Assembly (NCBI GenBank): GCA_015665455.1 | Contig: JADFAD010000006.1 | Location: forward strand, 806,001-870,000 | DNA: 64,000 nt | Source: Oceanospirillaceae bacterium | Lineage (GTDB): Bacteria; Pseudomonadota; Gammaproteobacteria; Pseudomonadales; Litoribrevibacteraceae | Reading direction: 5' to 3' | The notes under the pieces: generated by a model | Seen by the model: only the letters and a program-made list of their open reading frames with translations | Told to the model about the DNA's origin: nothing | The model's database searches: none | Translations under genes and position numbers: made by a program | Shown: positions 28,090 through 39,793 of the stretch, in pieces | Layout: each line of letters begins with the position of its first letter | How positions within the stretch are numbered: position 1 is the stretch's first letter

Positions 28090-28680
28090 TTAGTGAATCT
28101 CAGCATTAAAGAATTGGCCTATCACTGTGAGCTTTGATCTAAAATCATCAAAGCTGTGATTGCCTCCGTATTCAATCACGTTCGGCGATTGCCAATATTT
28201 ATCCGTCGCCTGTTTATAATCAAGAACCTCATCATCGGTTTGAACCAATAATAAGTAGTTTTCTGGAGAGTCAACAATCTCAACGTCCAAATTTTTTAGT
28301 TGCTGCATATGCTGTTCAGTAATCTGATATTCTTCACCCGTGTATATATTTTTATTAGGGCCAAGATAATCCTGCAATAATTCATAAGGTCTAACAGCTG
28401 GATTAACCAGCACCGCCTTCAAGTTATATTTCTCAGCAAGGTAAGTCGCATAAAACCCTCCTAACGAGCTGCCTATAAGGTAAACTTGTTCACCTTGGGC
28501 TTGGGAAGTTTCGATTAAATCAATTAACTCTGATACGGCCTGTTCAGGTTCATACGCTAAATCAGGCACCATACAACGACTAATATCCATTCCTAACAGA
28601 TCAAGTGACTGATTCAGAACCTTCGCTTTGGTAGATTCTGGCGAACTGTTAAAACCGTGTATGTAAATAAGTGATGACAT
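28090..28680 (-). CDS. yqiA: YqiA/YcfP-family esterase
   Basis: A 196-residue alpha/beta-fold protein of the YqiA family. It has the start SSLIYIHGFNSSP, the nucleophile elbow IGSSLGGFYA and the terminal His in GGNHSFDDF. E. coli YqiA hydrolyses short acyl esters. AAGGAG precedes the start. It lies 40 bases downstream of cpdA, as in E. coli, where the order nudF-DUF1249-cpdA-yqiA-parE is conserved. Confidence 0.92.
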   Translation of the reverse strand: MSSLIYIHGFNSSPESTKAKVLNQSLDLLGMDISRCMVPDLAYEPEQAVSELIDLIETSQAQGEQVYLIGSSLGGFYATYLAEKYNLKAVLVNPAVRPYELLQDYLGPNKNIYTGEEYQITEQHMQQLKNLDVEIVDSPENYLLLVQTDDEVLDYKQATDKYWQSPNVIEYGGNHSFDDFRSKLTVIGQFFNAEIH

Positions 28681-28720
28681 CTCAGGCTCCTTCTAAACCA
28701 TACATCACGACAAAATCTTA

Positions 28721-29518
28721 CTAATACCCTTTAATAGAATAGTCGATTGTAAACTCAACACCAGTAACTCGATGAACATCCGTATTTACGGATCCGTTTG
28801 GTAGTAGTTCTAAATATCGATAACCAGGATGCAAGGTGTCCACAGAAAAGTCATCTGAATGTTTTGTAAACTGAATGCACGTTGAAGGCGTCGCTAAAAG
28901 ACGACGTCCATTTTGAACTTCATCCACTTCTTGATGAACATGCCCCCAAAGCACCGCTTTCACATTATCATGGGATTCGAGCATTTCCATAAATTCAGAG
29001 GCATTTTTAACACCGATGTTATCGATCCACTTCGACCCAACATTGATCGGATGATGATGAAAACAAACTAGCACATGCTTATCTGTTTTAAGCGCTTCCT
29101 TTAAAAGATCCAGTTCATGTTGATGCAAGAAGCCATGAACCTCATCCGTTACGGATGAATCCAACATAACAATTCGCCAATTGGGATAATCGATCACTTT
29201 TTGTAGCGCGTCCGTCCCTACACTGGCCTTCGTTATCACATCATTTTGATCGTGATTCCCCGATAGCCAATAAAACGGCCTATCAAATGCCTGAAGCTTA
29301 TCACGCATTCTAAAATAGCTTTCGTCGGAACCATCTTGAGAAATATCTCCAGTGGCCAAAATCAAATCAAATTCAGGTGTCTTTTCACGCACGAGCGACA
29401 ACACACACTCAAGGCTTTCTTCAGTGTTCATTCCCAACAAAGCACCATCCGTACTTTGAAATAAATGAGGGTCCGTTACTTGTACAATTCGGACGGTTTC
29501 AGCATTACCCAAACCCAT
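28721..29518 (-). CDS. cpdA: 3',5'-cyclic-AMP phosphodiesterase CpdA
   Basis: A 265-residue metallophosphoesterase. The motifs TDPHL, GDISQDGS, SGNHDQ and GHVHQE bind the two metals. CpdA hydrolyses cAMP and so moderates CRP-controlled genes. The ATG at 29518 directly abuts an AAGGAG site, which is too close; the in-frame TTG two codons on (six bases from that site) may be the real start. Neighbouring order with DUF1249 and yqiA supports the assignment. Confidence 0.92.
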   Translation of the reverse strand: MGLGNAETVRIVQVTDPHLFQSTDGALLGMNTEESLECVLSLVREKTPEFDLILATGDISQDGSDESYFRMRDKLQAFDRPFYWLSGNHDQNDVITKASVGTDALQKVIDYPNWRIVMLDSSVTDEVHGFLHQHELDLLKEALKTDKHVLVCFHHHPINVGSKWIDNIGVKNASEFMEMLESHDNVKAVLWGHVHQEVDEVQNGRRLLATPSTCIQFTKHSDDFSVDTLHPGYRYLELLPNGSVNTDVHRVTGVEFTIDYSIKGY

Positions 29519-29688
29519 CTCCTTGGAAATTTTAGCTCGTTAGTCAGCTCATTTGAGCCACTATCTCGTTATTATAATTATAGACTGCGTAACTATAACG
29601 ATTGTCGCATATCAATTAATGATAGATTACTCACAAAATAACAGAGAGTTACATTTAAAATGAATAAATATTAAGTAACTTTCTGCAA

Positions 29689-30141
29689 TCAATTAAAATT
29701 CGCTACTTGACCGTAGTGACAACCGTGTTGCATACAATAATTCAACCATTGTCCTAAAAAACTATTTAATTGCGCTTTTTCGTCTTTATGGTGCATATCA
29801 TCATTTGGGTAATCGTACATTCCTTTAAAGCGACGTTTGTTTTGAAAAGCAATGACCTCAGCCATTCTGGCATCGTGATATACGCGGACTAACATCGTAG
29901 GTGCAGGCAACCATTCACCAAAATCCATCAACTGCGTCACTTCAACCGTTGCTGTATATTTAAAACGTTCAGTCACGCGCAATTTTAAGCCGCCTAAAGA
30001 ACCTTTATCTGAATGTAACTCATAGCGGTACTCATCCTGCTCATAAAATAACGGCATGAGTTTCATCATCTTGAGATAATTTCGCTCGCACTGTGATGAT
30101 TGCTCAACCAGATCAGGAATGTACTTTCGAGTTTTATGCAT
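29689..30141 (-). CDS. yqiB: DUF1249 family protein (YqiB)
   Basis: A 150-residue cytoplasmic protein matching YqiB in length and key segments (YIPDLVEQSSQCERNYLKMM at the start, MLVRVYHDARMAEVIAFQ in the middle and LNSFLGQWLNYCMQHG near the end). Function is not established in any organism I know. The conserved place between nudF and cpdA supports the call. AGGAC precedes the start. A 170-base gap separates it from cpdA. Confidence 0.9.
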   Translation of the reverse strand: MHKTRKYIPDLVEQSSQCERNYLKMMKLMPLFYEQDEYRYELHSDKGSLGGLKLRVTERFKYTATVEVTQLMDFGEWLPAPTMLVRVYHDARMAEVIAFQNKRRFKGMYDYPNDDMHHKDEKAQLNSFLGQWLNYCMQHGCHYGQVANFN

Positions 30142-30154
30142 CCAATGTCCTAGA

Positions 30155-30757
30155 TTATTTATTTAATAAAAACCACTGCAACGCCATCAGAGTCATTGCA
30201 TTATTAATTTTACCTGACGACAACAAAGACCGAATGTTACTCGTCGGAATCAGATGAACCCTAATATCTTCAGACTCACAATCCAACCCAGCTAACCGCC
30301 CATCCAGACCACTCGCATCTACTTGACCATAGTACAAAGTAACGTGTTCTGACGTGCCTCCGGTAGAAGAGTAATATTTATGCACAAGTTCTAACTCATT
30401 AACATGACAATTAGCTTCTTCTTGAGCTTCCATTCTTGCGACATCTTCTGATGGTTTATCTTTATCCAGCATACCAGCTACGATTTCTAACGCCCAAGGT
30501 GAATCACCCTTATCCGCAATCGCAACACCCAAACGAAATTGCTCAACGAGTAGAATACAATCTTGCTCGGGATCGTGCAGTAACACGCCAACTGCATGGC
30601 CACGTTCAAACAATTCACGAGTAATGACATCACTCCAACCGCCATCAAATAGACGATGACGCAACTTATAACTGTTCAGAGTGAAAAAACCTTTATACCC
30701 TTGTGTTTTTTCTACTATTTCAACATCCATATTAGTCATTGCCGAAAATTCAGCCAT
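30155..30757 (-). CDS. nudF: ADP-ribose pyrophosphatase NudF with unusual Nudix box
   Basis: A 200-residue Nudix hydrolase in the NudF position next to DUF1249 and tolC. It splits ADP-ribose into AMP and ribose-5-phosphate. The Nudix box region is GMLDKDK..DVARMEAQEEANC. The metal-binding Glu residues of EAQEE are kept, but the first Glu of the consensus is Lys, the Arg is Met and the Gly is Asn. ADP-ribose-binding residues such as VEQFRLGV are as in E. coli. GGGAG precedes the start. The 13-base gap to the next gene suggests cotranscription. Confidence 0.9.
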   Translation of the reverse strand: MAEFSAMTNMDVEIVEKTQGYKGFFTLNSYKLRHRLFDGGWSDVITRELFERGHAVGVLLHDPEQDCILLVEQFRLGVAIADKGDSPWALEIVAGMLDKDKPSEDVARMEAQEEANCHVNELELVHKYYSSTGGTSEHVTLYYGQVDASGLDGRLAGLDCESEDIRVHLIPTSNIRSLLSSGKINNAMTLMALQWFLLNK

Positions 30758-30816
30758 TCAGTACTCCCTAACTACATCCTTAACGAATAAATATTCACAA
30801 CAATAATAACACCTAA

Positions 30817-30853
30817 AAGCAAGAAACCAGCGATATACGCTGGTTTCTTGCTT
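30817..30853 (-). terminator. Strong terminator after thiC
   Basis: A perfect 16-bp stem (AAGCAAGAAACCAGCG at 30817-30832 with its complement at 30838-30853) has the five-base loop ATATA. On the minus strand it ends in TTTT. It lies 35 bases beyond the thiC stop. Confidence 0.85.
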
Positions 30854-30888
30854 ACCTTCTGATTCAAGCATCACTGCGGAATGAAGTA

Positions 30889-33082
<2,194 letters not shown>

Positions 33083-34465
33083 ATGTATAAAGGACGTCTA
33101 CAAGTCACAGCATTATTGCTTTCCATCAGCTGCGCACCTGCATGGTCAGCTAACCTGCTCGACATTTACCAAAGCGCGATTCAAAAAGATGCTCAATTGG
33201 CGGCCTCTAAAGCTCGCTTTGACAGCCGAAAAGAAGTAGAAGATCAGGCGTTGTCCGGCTTACTACCTCAAGTTAACTTAGGCGCGAGCACCAGTTTCAA
33301 CGACAGAACAACGTCACCGGACGATAGCTCAGACGTAGATCAAGAAACCGACACCACTCAATGGAGCCTTTCGGGTAAACAAGTATTATTCGATGGGTCC
33401 ATCTGGAATAATTGGAAAGCATCAGGATTTTCGACTCAATCAGCTCAATATACATATGTAGCAGACCAACAGGACTTAACCTTTCGTACAGCAACCAGCT
33501 ACATCGAAGTATTAAGAGCACATGAGAACTTGACTCTGCGTATTGCAGAAGAAAAAGCCGTTGGTCGTCAATTAGAGCAAACCAAACAGCACTTCGAGGT
33601 TGGATTAATTCCTATTACTGATGTTCATGAAGCTCAAGCATCCTTCGATAGCACTCGTGTTAATCGTATTGTTGCTCAGAACGATCTAAACATTGCATTT
33701 GAAGCGTTAACAAAATTAACCGGTGAAATCTACGGTGAGCTGGACGCACTTTCTGCCGACTATCCGATTACTATGCCTACTCCAGCATCCGCACAAGAAT
33801 GGGTAACAACAGCATTAGGCAGTAACCCATCCTTAGCCTCTGCTCAATATGCCGTTCAATCCGCACAAGAAAACGTGGATTCGTCTCAATCTGGCCATTA
33901 CCCAACCATTGATATCACGGCTAGCTACGGCGAGCAATATCTAGATTCAGACTTATCGCCTTCTGGAACACCTGGCTTCCAAAGCGGTGAAAACGACATT
34001 CAGGATACGGTCGTTTCTCTGAACTTCAACTTACCTCTGTATGCTGGTGGCGCAGTAAGTTCAAGCACAAGACAAGCATCTGCTAATTTAGAAGAAGCAC
34101 GTCAAAACTTACTGTTTGCTAATCGAGACATTACTCAGCAAACGCGAACGTTGTACAGCTTGGTCACTACCAACGTGTTGCGTATTGATGCTCGTAAGCA
34201 AGCGGTGGTTTCGAGCACCAGTGCTCTAGAAGCAACAGAGCTTGGCTATGAAGTAGGCACGCGTAATATCGTGGATGTCTTGATTGCTCAACGAAACTTA
34301 TATGAATCGCAACGCAACCTAACGGATGCTAGATACGACTACGTTTTAAACTATTTACAATTAAAACAGGTCTCAGGCCAACTCGCTCAATCCGATATGG
34401 AAGAGCTTAATAAGTGGCTAACAGGCGACAAGGTTACTACGGTTGAAGTAACTAAAAACCTGTAG
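33083..34465 (+). CDS. tolC: TolC-family outer-membrane channel
   Basis: A 460-residue outer-membrane efflux protein. The signal peptide ends at APAWSA (residue 22). The mature protein begins NLLDIYQSAIQKDAQLAA, the usual TolC start, and contains two OEP repeats with the paired helices and the conserved segment YEVGTRNIVDVLIAQRNLYE near 390-410. TolC is the exit duct of RND, MFS and ABC efflux and type I secretion. The neighbouring nudF/thiC order fits the canonical tolC locus. It is divergent from thiC and followed by a long palindromic terminator. Confidence 0.95.
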   Translation: MYKGRLQVTALLLSISCAPAWSANLLDIYQSAIQKDAQLAASKARFDSRKEVEDQALSGLLPQVNLGASTSFNDRTTSPDDSSDVDQETDTTQWSLSGKQVLFDGSIWNNWKASGFSTQSAQYTYVADQQDLTFRTATSYIEVLRAHENLTLRIAEEKAVGRQLEQTKQHFEVGLIPITDVHEAQASFDSTRVNRIVAQNDLNIAFEALTKLTGEIYGELDALSADYPITMPTPASAQEWVTTALGSNPSLASAQYAVQSAQENVDSSQSGHYPTIDITASYGEQYLDSDLSPSGTPGFQSGENDIQDTVVSLNFNLPLYAGGAVSSSTRQASANLEEARQNLLFANRDITQQTRTLYSLVTTNVLRIDARKQAVVSSTSALEATELGYEVGTRNIVDVLIAQRNLYESQRNLTDARYDYVLNYLQLKQVSGQLAQSDMEELNKWLTGDKVTTVEVTKNL

Positions 34466-34471
34466 GCTTTG

Positions 34472-34521
34472 ATCCTATTCATAAAAAAAGCGCCGATTGG
34501 CGCTTTTTTTATGAATAGGAT
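34472..34521. terminator. 23-bp perfect palindrome: bidirectional terminator of tolC and waaA
   Basis: Arms at 34472-34494 and 34499-34521 are exact reverse complements around the loop GATT. The core is AGCGCC/GGCGCT flanked by A7 and T7, then continues into an outer arm ATCCTATTCAT. The T run serves both strands. The stem is unusually long for a terminator. Confidence 0.92.
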
Positions 34522-34540
34522 ATTCACACCTCAACACGGT

Positions 34541-35827
34541 TCACCGCTTTAATTCATTGTCGATCAGTTCGAGTAAATACTTCAACGCACCTTGGTTCTT
34601 CTTAACCACATCAATACCTGACTTCGACATTTTCTGATAGAGCTCTGCATCCGAGAACAACCTTTCCACACCGGACATTAATTCAATACTGTTTTGAATT
34701 TTCTGTACTGAGCCCGCATCAACCATCATTTTCATAATCTCATCAAAATTGAACGTATGAGGTCCTGTAAGAATAGGCTTTGCCAAAGCGGCGGGCTCCA
34801 TAGGGTTATGACCACCATGCTCAACAAGGCTGCCACCAACAAAGACCACATCGGAAGCCTGATACATAACTAACAGCTCGCCCATGGTATCGCCCAAATA
34901 CACATCTGTTTCGGGCAAACAAGAATCCCCTTTACTGCGGCGAGCAAGCGTTAAACCTCGTCGAGAAACCAATTGGGAGACAGAGCGAAAGCGTTCTGGG
35001 TGTCTAGGCACAAGCACCAACAATAAATCAGGAATAACGCGTTTGAGCTGCTGATAAAGATCTAATAACTGGCTCTCTTCACCCTCATGAGTACTGGCAC
35101 CAATTAAAATATCACGATCATTACCCAAGAGACGCCTTAACTCATAACCTTGCTCCGTTAAGGACTCCGGCATTTGAATATCAAACTTTATACTGCCGGT
35201 AACATACAGTTGATCTTGAGTTAAACCCAAAGAACGAAAACGGTCGCCATCAATTTCATTTTGAGCCGCAACCAAACTCAGGCATGACAACATTTCTTGT
35301 GCGATCATACCTGCTTTTTGATAACCCGCTGCCGACCGCTCTGATAATCGCGCATTGGCAAGAATGACCGGAATATCCTGTTCTTTAGCGATCCTCAATG
35401 TATTGGGCCACAATTCCGTTTCCATAATAACCACCGCTTTCGGTCGTACCCTTCGATAGAAACTCTTTACGGCTAAGGGAAAGTCATATGGGGCATAAAC
35501 ATGAAATACTGAATCACCAAATAACGCGTTCACACGTTCTGAGCCAGTCGGCGTCATCGTCGTAACCACAATCTGACATTCAGGATATTTTTGTTGAAGT
35601 AATTTAATCAAAGGCGCAGCGGCTAAAGTTTCGCCGACTGAAACGGCATGCACCCAAATCGCCTCCTTGGTTTCCTCGTAACGAAACAAACCAAAACGCT
35701 CCAAAATCCGCTTACCATATTCAGGCGCTTTCCATGCTCGGTATGCTAGACGTAATAAAACAAACGGTAAGATTAAATACCAGAGAACACTATAAAGCGC
35801 CCAAACCGATTTCGCTTTGAGTGACAC
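34541..35827 (-). CDS. waaA: 3-deoxy-D-manno-octulosonic acid transferase WaaA
   Basis: A 428-residue GT30 enzyme that adds Kdo to lipid IVA at the inner membrane. It has the N-terminal anchor helix (about 8-25), the catalytic segment VHAVSVGETLAAAPL with its Glu, ETELWPN near 115, and the C-terminal GGSLVEHGGHNPMEPAAL. The start is GTG, preceded by AAGGA. It is the last gene of the envelope glycan block and is convergent with tolC. Confidence 0.95.
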   Translation of the reverse strand: MSLKAKSVWALYSVLWYLILPFVLLRLAYRAWKAPEYGKRILERFGLFRYEETKEAIWVHAVSVGETLAAAPLIKLLQQKYPECQIVVTTMTPTGSERVNALFGDSVFHVYAPYDFPLAVKSFYRRVRPKAVVIMETELWPNTLRIAKEQDIPVILANARLSERSAAGYQKAGMIAQEMLSCLSLVAAQNEIDGDRFRSLGLTQDQLYVTGSIKFDIQMPESLTEQGYELRRLLGNDRDILIGASTHEGEESQLLDLYQQLKRVIPDLLLVLVPRHPERFRSVSQLVSRRGLTLARRSKGDSCLPETDVYLGDTMGELLVMYQASDVVFVGGSLVEHGGHNPMEPAALAKPILTGPHTFNFDEIMKMMVDAGSVQKIQNSIELMSGVERLFSDAELYQKMSKSGIDVVKKNQGALKYLLELIDNELKR

Positions 35828-35969
35828 AATGAATCCTTTTTAGAGCAGTACTTTATTAGAAGAGTTATAAGGAGGGGAGTATACAGGAATACCTACCCTT
35901 TAATCAGTAGGATAAGCCCCCAGAATAAAGAATTGTTTTGTCAGGAAATGACTTTGCTTTTTACAAAAA

Positions 35970-35999
35970 CATTTTAAAACGAAACCTTGCTAAGGTTTC
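35970..35999 (-). terminator. Terminator after the O-antigen ligase-like gene
   Basis: GAAACCTT (35981-35988) pairs with AAGGTTTC (35992-35999) around GCT. The minus strand continues GTTTTAAAATG. It separates the glycan block from waaA transcription. Confidence 0.7.
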
Positions 36000-36025
36000 A
36001 ATAAAAGCAAGATTTCGAAGAACAG

Positions 36026-37366
36026 TTATTTGTCAGAAATAGGTTCCGAACTAACCCGAAGCGCCTTCCAGTAATGAGTCAATACACCACCACCCACCAA
36101 TCCAAAAACAAAAATACCACTAGAATAAAACATATAAGACTCGAAGCAATTAATAACTAACCAAAATCCCATGAAAGAATATACAAATACAAGCAAATCA
36201 GTTGGCAGAACCTCTTGCTTCCAAGAAAAATGAGCAGCGTATAGAATAAAGCCAAAAAGAGTTAACATGAGCATTAAACCTAACAGGCCATAGTTCACGG
36301 ACACGTCCATATAGCTGTTATGTAAGTGCCTATATATTTCTTTAGAACGCTCCGACAGCCCTTCCGTATTTTTAATTACTAAATTCCGACCTTTCCCTCC
36401 CCAACCTAAAAGAGGGCGTTCTTTTATCCAGCCAACCGCTTCCAACCAAGTGTTAACACGAATACCAACACTATTATTAGCAGAAAAGTCTGTTCTCCCA
36501 TCTAGAATCATACTTATCGATGACTTTTCAAATTCAAAGCGCTTTTCAACAAGATCTTTAAGACTTGTTTTTGAAATTAGCATCAAGGTAATTATCATAA
36601 ATAAACAAATTAACGAGATCTTGCTTTTCAATGAAATAAGGTTAGATTGAGCTCCCCAAATAAAACAGGCTATAAGTAAAATCAATAGACCTAAGAAAAT
36701 TCCCAGAAAAACAGCTCGGGTTTGCGTAACCATAACACCAATAAAACAAGCAGAAACTAAAACCATCCAAATCAACGGTTTCCAGAAATCACGCATGAAT
36801 TTCGTTGGATAAAATCTCGGAGTTAAAGCCAACAAACCAATGGCACAAGTTCCAAATAACATTGCTATGTGCTGAGCATTCTTAACATTAAAGTCAACCC
36901 GAGCCCCACCTAGGCCTCTTTCAACTTCACTCCATCCTCCACCCATGATCCAAGGAGAAGCCAACACACCAAAAACAGCAAATGCCCAAACTACAAGCGT
37001 ATTTCGTGTACTCCCCCCAAGAAACACAGCAATGGGGATCATATACAGCCAAGGTACTAATCGATCCAGTTTAGGGGAACGTTCAGCCCATTCTGGATGA
37101 AAGACTTGACTCGCCCCCCAAGATACTAACTGGATCATTAATGCGATTAAAAAAAACTTAAGGACAATTGAACGCCTTAACTCTTGACCGTAAATTGCAA
37201 GTAATCCCCCACCTAACACAGCCATTACCAAACCTGACTTTTCCCCTACATCCTCCGTAATCATTCTAGAGAAAGCCATGATAACAAGCAGTAAGAACCC
37301 AAACCACAAGCACCATTTAGGCTTAGAAAAGAGTGTATTGGTTTCTAAAATAAGAGGGGTATTCAC
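36026..37366 (-). CDS. O-antigen ligase / Wzy-like polymerase membrane protein
   Basis: A 446-residue protein with about 11-12 membrane helices and a large periplasmic loop near 270-345 containing RPLLGWGGKGRN and HLHNSYMDVSVNYGLLGLML. Those segments match the Wzy_C (PF04932) family of WaaL O-antigen ligases and polymerases, including the essential His of HNSY. In a locus with waaA and msbA a WaaL role, joining glycan to lipid A-core, is likely, but ligase and polymerase cannot be separated from sequence alone. It is followed by a terminator. Confidence 0.8.
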   Translation of the reverse strand: MNTPLILETNTLFSKPKWCLWFGFLLLVIMAFSRMITEDVGEKSGLVMAVLGGGLLAIYGQELRRSIVLKFFLIALMIQLVSWGASQVFHPEWAERSPKLDRLVPWLYMIPIAVFLGGSTRNTLVVWAFAVFGVLASPWIMGGGWSEVERGLGGARVDFNVKNAQHIAMLFGTCAIGLLALTPRFYPTKFMRDFWKPLIWMVLVSACFIGVMVTQTRAVFLGIFLGLLILLIACFIWGAQSNLISLKSKISLICLFMIITLMLISKTSLKDLVEKRFEFEKSSISMILDGRTDFSANNSVGIRVNTWLEAVGWIKERPLLGWGGKGRNLVIKNTEGLSERSKEIYRHLHNSYMDVSVNYGLLGLMLMLTLFGFILYAAHFSWKQEVLPTDLLVFVYSFMGFWLVINCFESYMFYSSGIFVFGLVGGGVLTHYWKALRVSSEPISDK

Positions 37367-37463
37367 TGCCTATCCTTACAAGTTCTTGTCTATCGAGATA
37401 ATTGGAGTGTAGTTAACTAGCTTTACACCACTAACCTTGGATTGAAATCTACAAATAACCGAA

Positions 37464-38552
37464 TTAAAAAATATGATTCACGGTTATATCCGCAATAACA
37501 TCCCAGCTAAAGTCCTTTCTCACTCTCTCTAAGCTACGCTCACCTAATCGTTTAGCGTACTCTCGATCTTCACAAAGTTTATTCAATGCTTCGGCTAGCT
37601 GCTCAGGTGAACGAGGTTCAACGAGAACGCCGGTTTCGCCATCCTTAATAATTACAGGTATCCCTCCTACATTTGTACCTATCAGCGGCAATCCGCATGC
37701 CATAGCTTCTAGTCCAGCGATACTGGTAGCTTCCATTAACGAAGGTAAAATAGAGACATCACCAGCAGAAAAAATCTCAGGCATCTTCTGGTTATCAACA
37801 CCGCCTAAAAAGTGAACTCGATCAGAACAATTCCCTTCGCGAATTATTTGTTCAAATAAGCTCCTATCAGCACCATCACCCGCAACGATAACATGCAAAT
37901 CAGGCCGATTAGCTTGAACAATGGCTTTTGCAAAGTACAAAACACCATTCTTCTCAACTAAGCGTCTTGCCAACACCGCAACGAATGCGTCTTTAGGAAT
38001 ACCAAGGTCACTTTTTAGGTTTGTTTCAACAGGGAAAAATCGATTAACATCAACCCCATTTGAAATGAAGTGCGTTGGGCCTGCATACCCTGTTTTCCTC
38101 GTTGCCTCCACAAGCTCATCACTGGGTGCAAATACTTGCTCAGCTATCACTAATTGCTTCCTCATTTTTTCTAAAACGGCTTGGCCTTTAGTAACTCGCT
38201 TTAAGAAAGACGAAGTATGGTTGGTGAACACAACGGGGACTTTCAGATTCTTACAAGCTTTCAGAGGTCTCATCCCGTGGATATGAACAGCTTCAAAGCC
38301 CTCTTTCGATATCATCGTCTTAAGCATACGATGCAGCTTAAAGTCATAGAGCATGTGATTATTAGATAGACCAACTCTAATCACGTTAACGCCATCCATA
38401 GCTTTATGCTTAGGTAACGATTTATCAGATAAACGAGTTATTACCGTTACTTCATGCCCCAATCGAACCATAGCTCGAGAAAGTTCATAAACATGAGTTT
38501 GAACACCGCCGATACTGGGCGGAAACTCATTAGAAACCATGATTATTTTCAT
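37464..38552 (-). CDS. Glycosyltransferase family 4
   Basis: A 362-residue GT-B enzyme. The N-terminus NEFPPSIGGVQTHVYELSRA is the glycine-rich acceptor-side loop of GT4. The C-terminal half carries ILPSLMEATSIAGLEAMACG, with the EX7E-type Glu pair that binds the nucleotide sugar. Donor and acceptor are unknown. It is encoded between the ligase-like protein and wecB, so it probably builds the LPS core or a surface glycan. Confidence 0.85.
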   Translation of the reverse strand: MKIIMVSNEFPPSIGGVQTHVYELSRAMVRLGHEVTVITRLSDKSLPKHKAMDGVNVIRVGLSNNHMLYDFKLHRMLKTMISKEGFEAVHIHGMRPLKACKNLKVPVVFTNHTSSFLKRVTKGQAVLEKMRKQLVIAEQVFAPSDELVEATRKTGYAGPTHFISNGVDVNRFFPVETNLKSDLGIPKDAFVAVLARRLVEKNGVLYFAKAIVQANRPDLHVIVAGDGADRSLFEQIIREGNCSDRVHFLGGVDNQKMPEIFSAGDVSILPSLMEATSIAGLEAMACGLPLIGTNVGGIPVIIKDGETGVLVEPRSPEQLAEALNKLCEDREYAKRLGERSLERVRKDFSWDVIADITVNHIF

Positions 38553-38589
38553 AAATTATCTCTTAACGAGGTCTACTAATAATGATCTA

Positions 38590-39717
38590 TTATAAGTGTA
38601 ACTGAGCAAGCCTTTGTGCAATTCTAGATGCAGCCTTGCCGTCTCCATAAGGGTTTGACGATTTTGACATTGACTCATATAAAGCGTTATCGCCCAACAG
38701 ATCCTGCACATTATTTACAATAACGTCAGCCGATGTACCCACCAACTTCACAGTACCAGCAGCTAAAGCTTCAGGTCGCTCAGTGGTATCTCTCATAACT
38801 AATACAGGTTTACCTAAAGAAGGAGCTTCTTCTTGTATTCCGCCTGAATCAGTTAAAATGAGATGAGACTTCATCATTAAATAAACAAATGGTAAGTAAT
38901 CCTGAGGCTCTATTAGATGCACATTATTCAAACCACTCAGTAAAGAATTGACAGGGCCTTGAACATTAGGGTTCAAATGTACGGGGTATACGATTTGCAG
39001 CTCTGGGTTCTTAGTCGCCAATACTTTCAGTGCAGAACAAATATCTTGAAAACCTTCTCCGAAGTTTTCACGCCGATGACCTGTTACTAACAGAATAGGT
39101 TGCTCACCACACAAGCAGTCCAGATCGATCTTACTCTCACAGTATTCAGCAACACTCTGATTATTTAAAACCTTTGCTTCTACTGCTAACAAAGCATCAA
39201 TCACCGTATTTCCTGTCACCTCGATAGACTCCGGAGCAACATTCTCACCCTTTAGATTTTCTTGAGCCAACTCAGTAGGTGCGAAATGAAAATCTGCCAC
39301 CACCCCAGTTATTTTTCTGTTCAATTCTTCAGGCCAAGGAGAGAGCTTATTACCTGTTCTTAAACCCGCTTCCACATGAAATACAGGAATGCGTTGATAA
39401 AAAGAAGCCATTCCTGAAATCATACTTGTCGTCGTGTCCCCGTGAACACCAACCCAATCAGGCCTAGATTTCACCAAGACATCTTTTAAGCTTGTTAACA
39501 TTCTTGCAGACAACTCAGTTAAATCTTGATTTGGTTTCATCAAGTTCAAATCGTAATCAGGTGTAATTTCAAATAGCTCCAGAACCTGATCGAGCATTTC
39601 TCTATGTTGGCCAGTAACGCATACCTCAACGTCACATTCAGAGAGTTTAAGCTGCTTCACGAGTGGAGCCATTTTGATGGCTTCAGGCCTTGTACCAAAA
39701 ATTAATAATATTTTCAT
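38590..39717 (-). CDS. wecB: UDP-N-acetylglucosamine 2-epimerase (WecB)
   Basis: An enzyme of about 375 residues that interconverts UDP-GlcNAc and UDP-ManNAc. Motifs are [13 protein letters not shown] at the start, [26 protein letters not shown] and [21 protein letters not shown] use the ATG at 39717, which gives the standard start [14 protein letters not shown] wecC gene is not seen here, so the fate of UDP-ManNAc is unclear; direct use by a ManNAc transferase in this block is possible. It is flanked by GT4 genes. Confidence 0.95.
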   Translation of the reverse strand: MKILLIFGTRPEAIKMAPLVKQLKLSECDVEVCVTGQHREMLDQVLELFEITPDYDLNLMKPNQDLTELSARMLTSLKDVLVKSRPDWVGVHGDTTTSMISGMASFYQRIPVFHVEAGLRTGNKLSPWPEELNRKITGVVADFHFAPTELAQENLKGENVAPESIEVTGNTVIDALLAVEAKVLNNQSVAEYCESKIDLDCLCGEQPILLVTGHRRENFGEGFQDICSALKVLATKNPELQIVYPVHLNPNVQGPVNSLLSGLNNVHLIEPQDYLPFVYLMMKSHLILTDSGGIQEEAPSLGKPVLVMRDTTERPEALAAGTVKLVGTSADVIVNNVQDLLGDNALYESMSKSSNPYGDGKAASRIAQRLAQLHL

Positions 39718-39793
39718 AAGGTTCTTCACTTTTATACAGTGCCACACATCATCTCGGTATGCTTCATAGACCCAAGTACGTATATAACGACAA

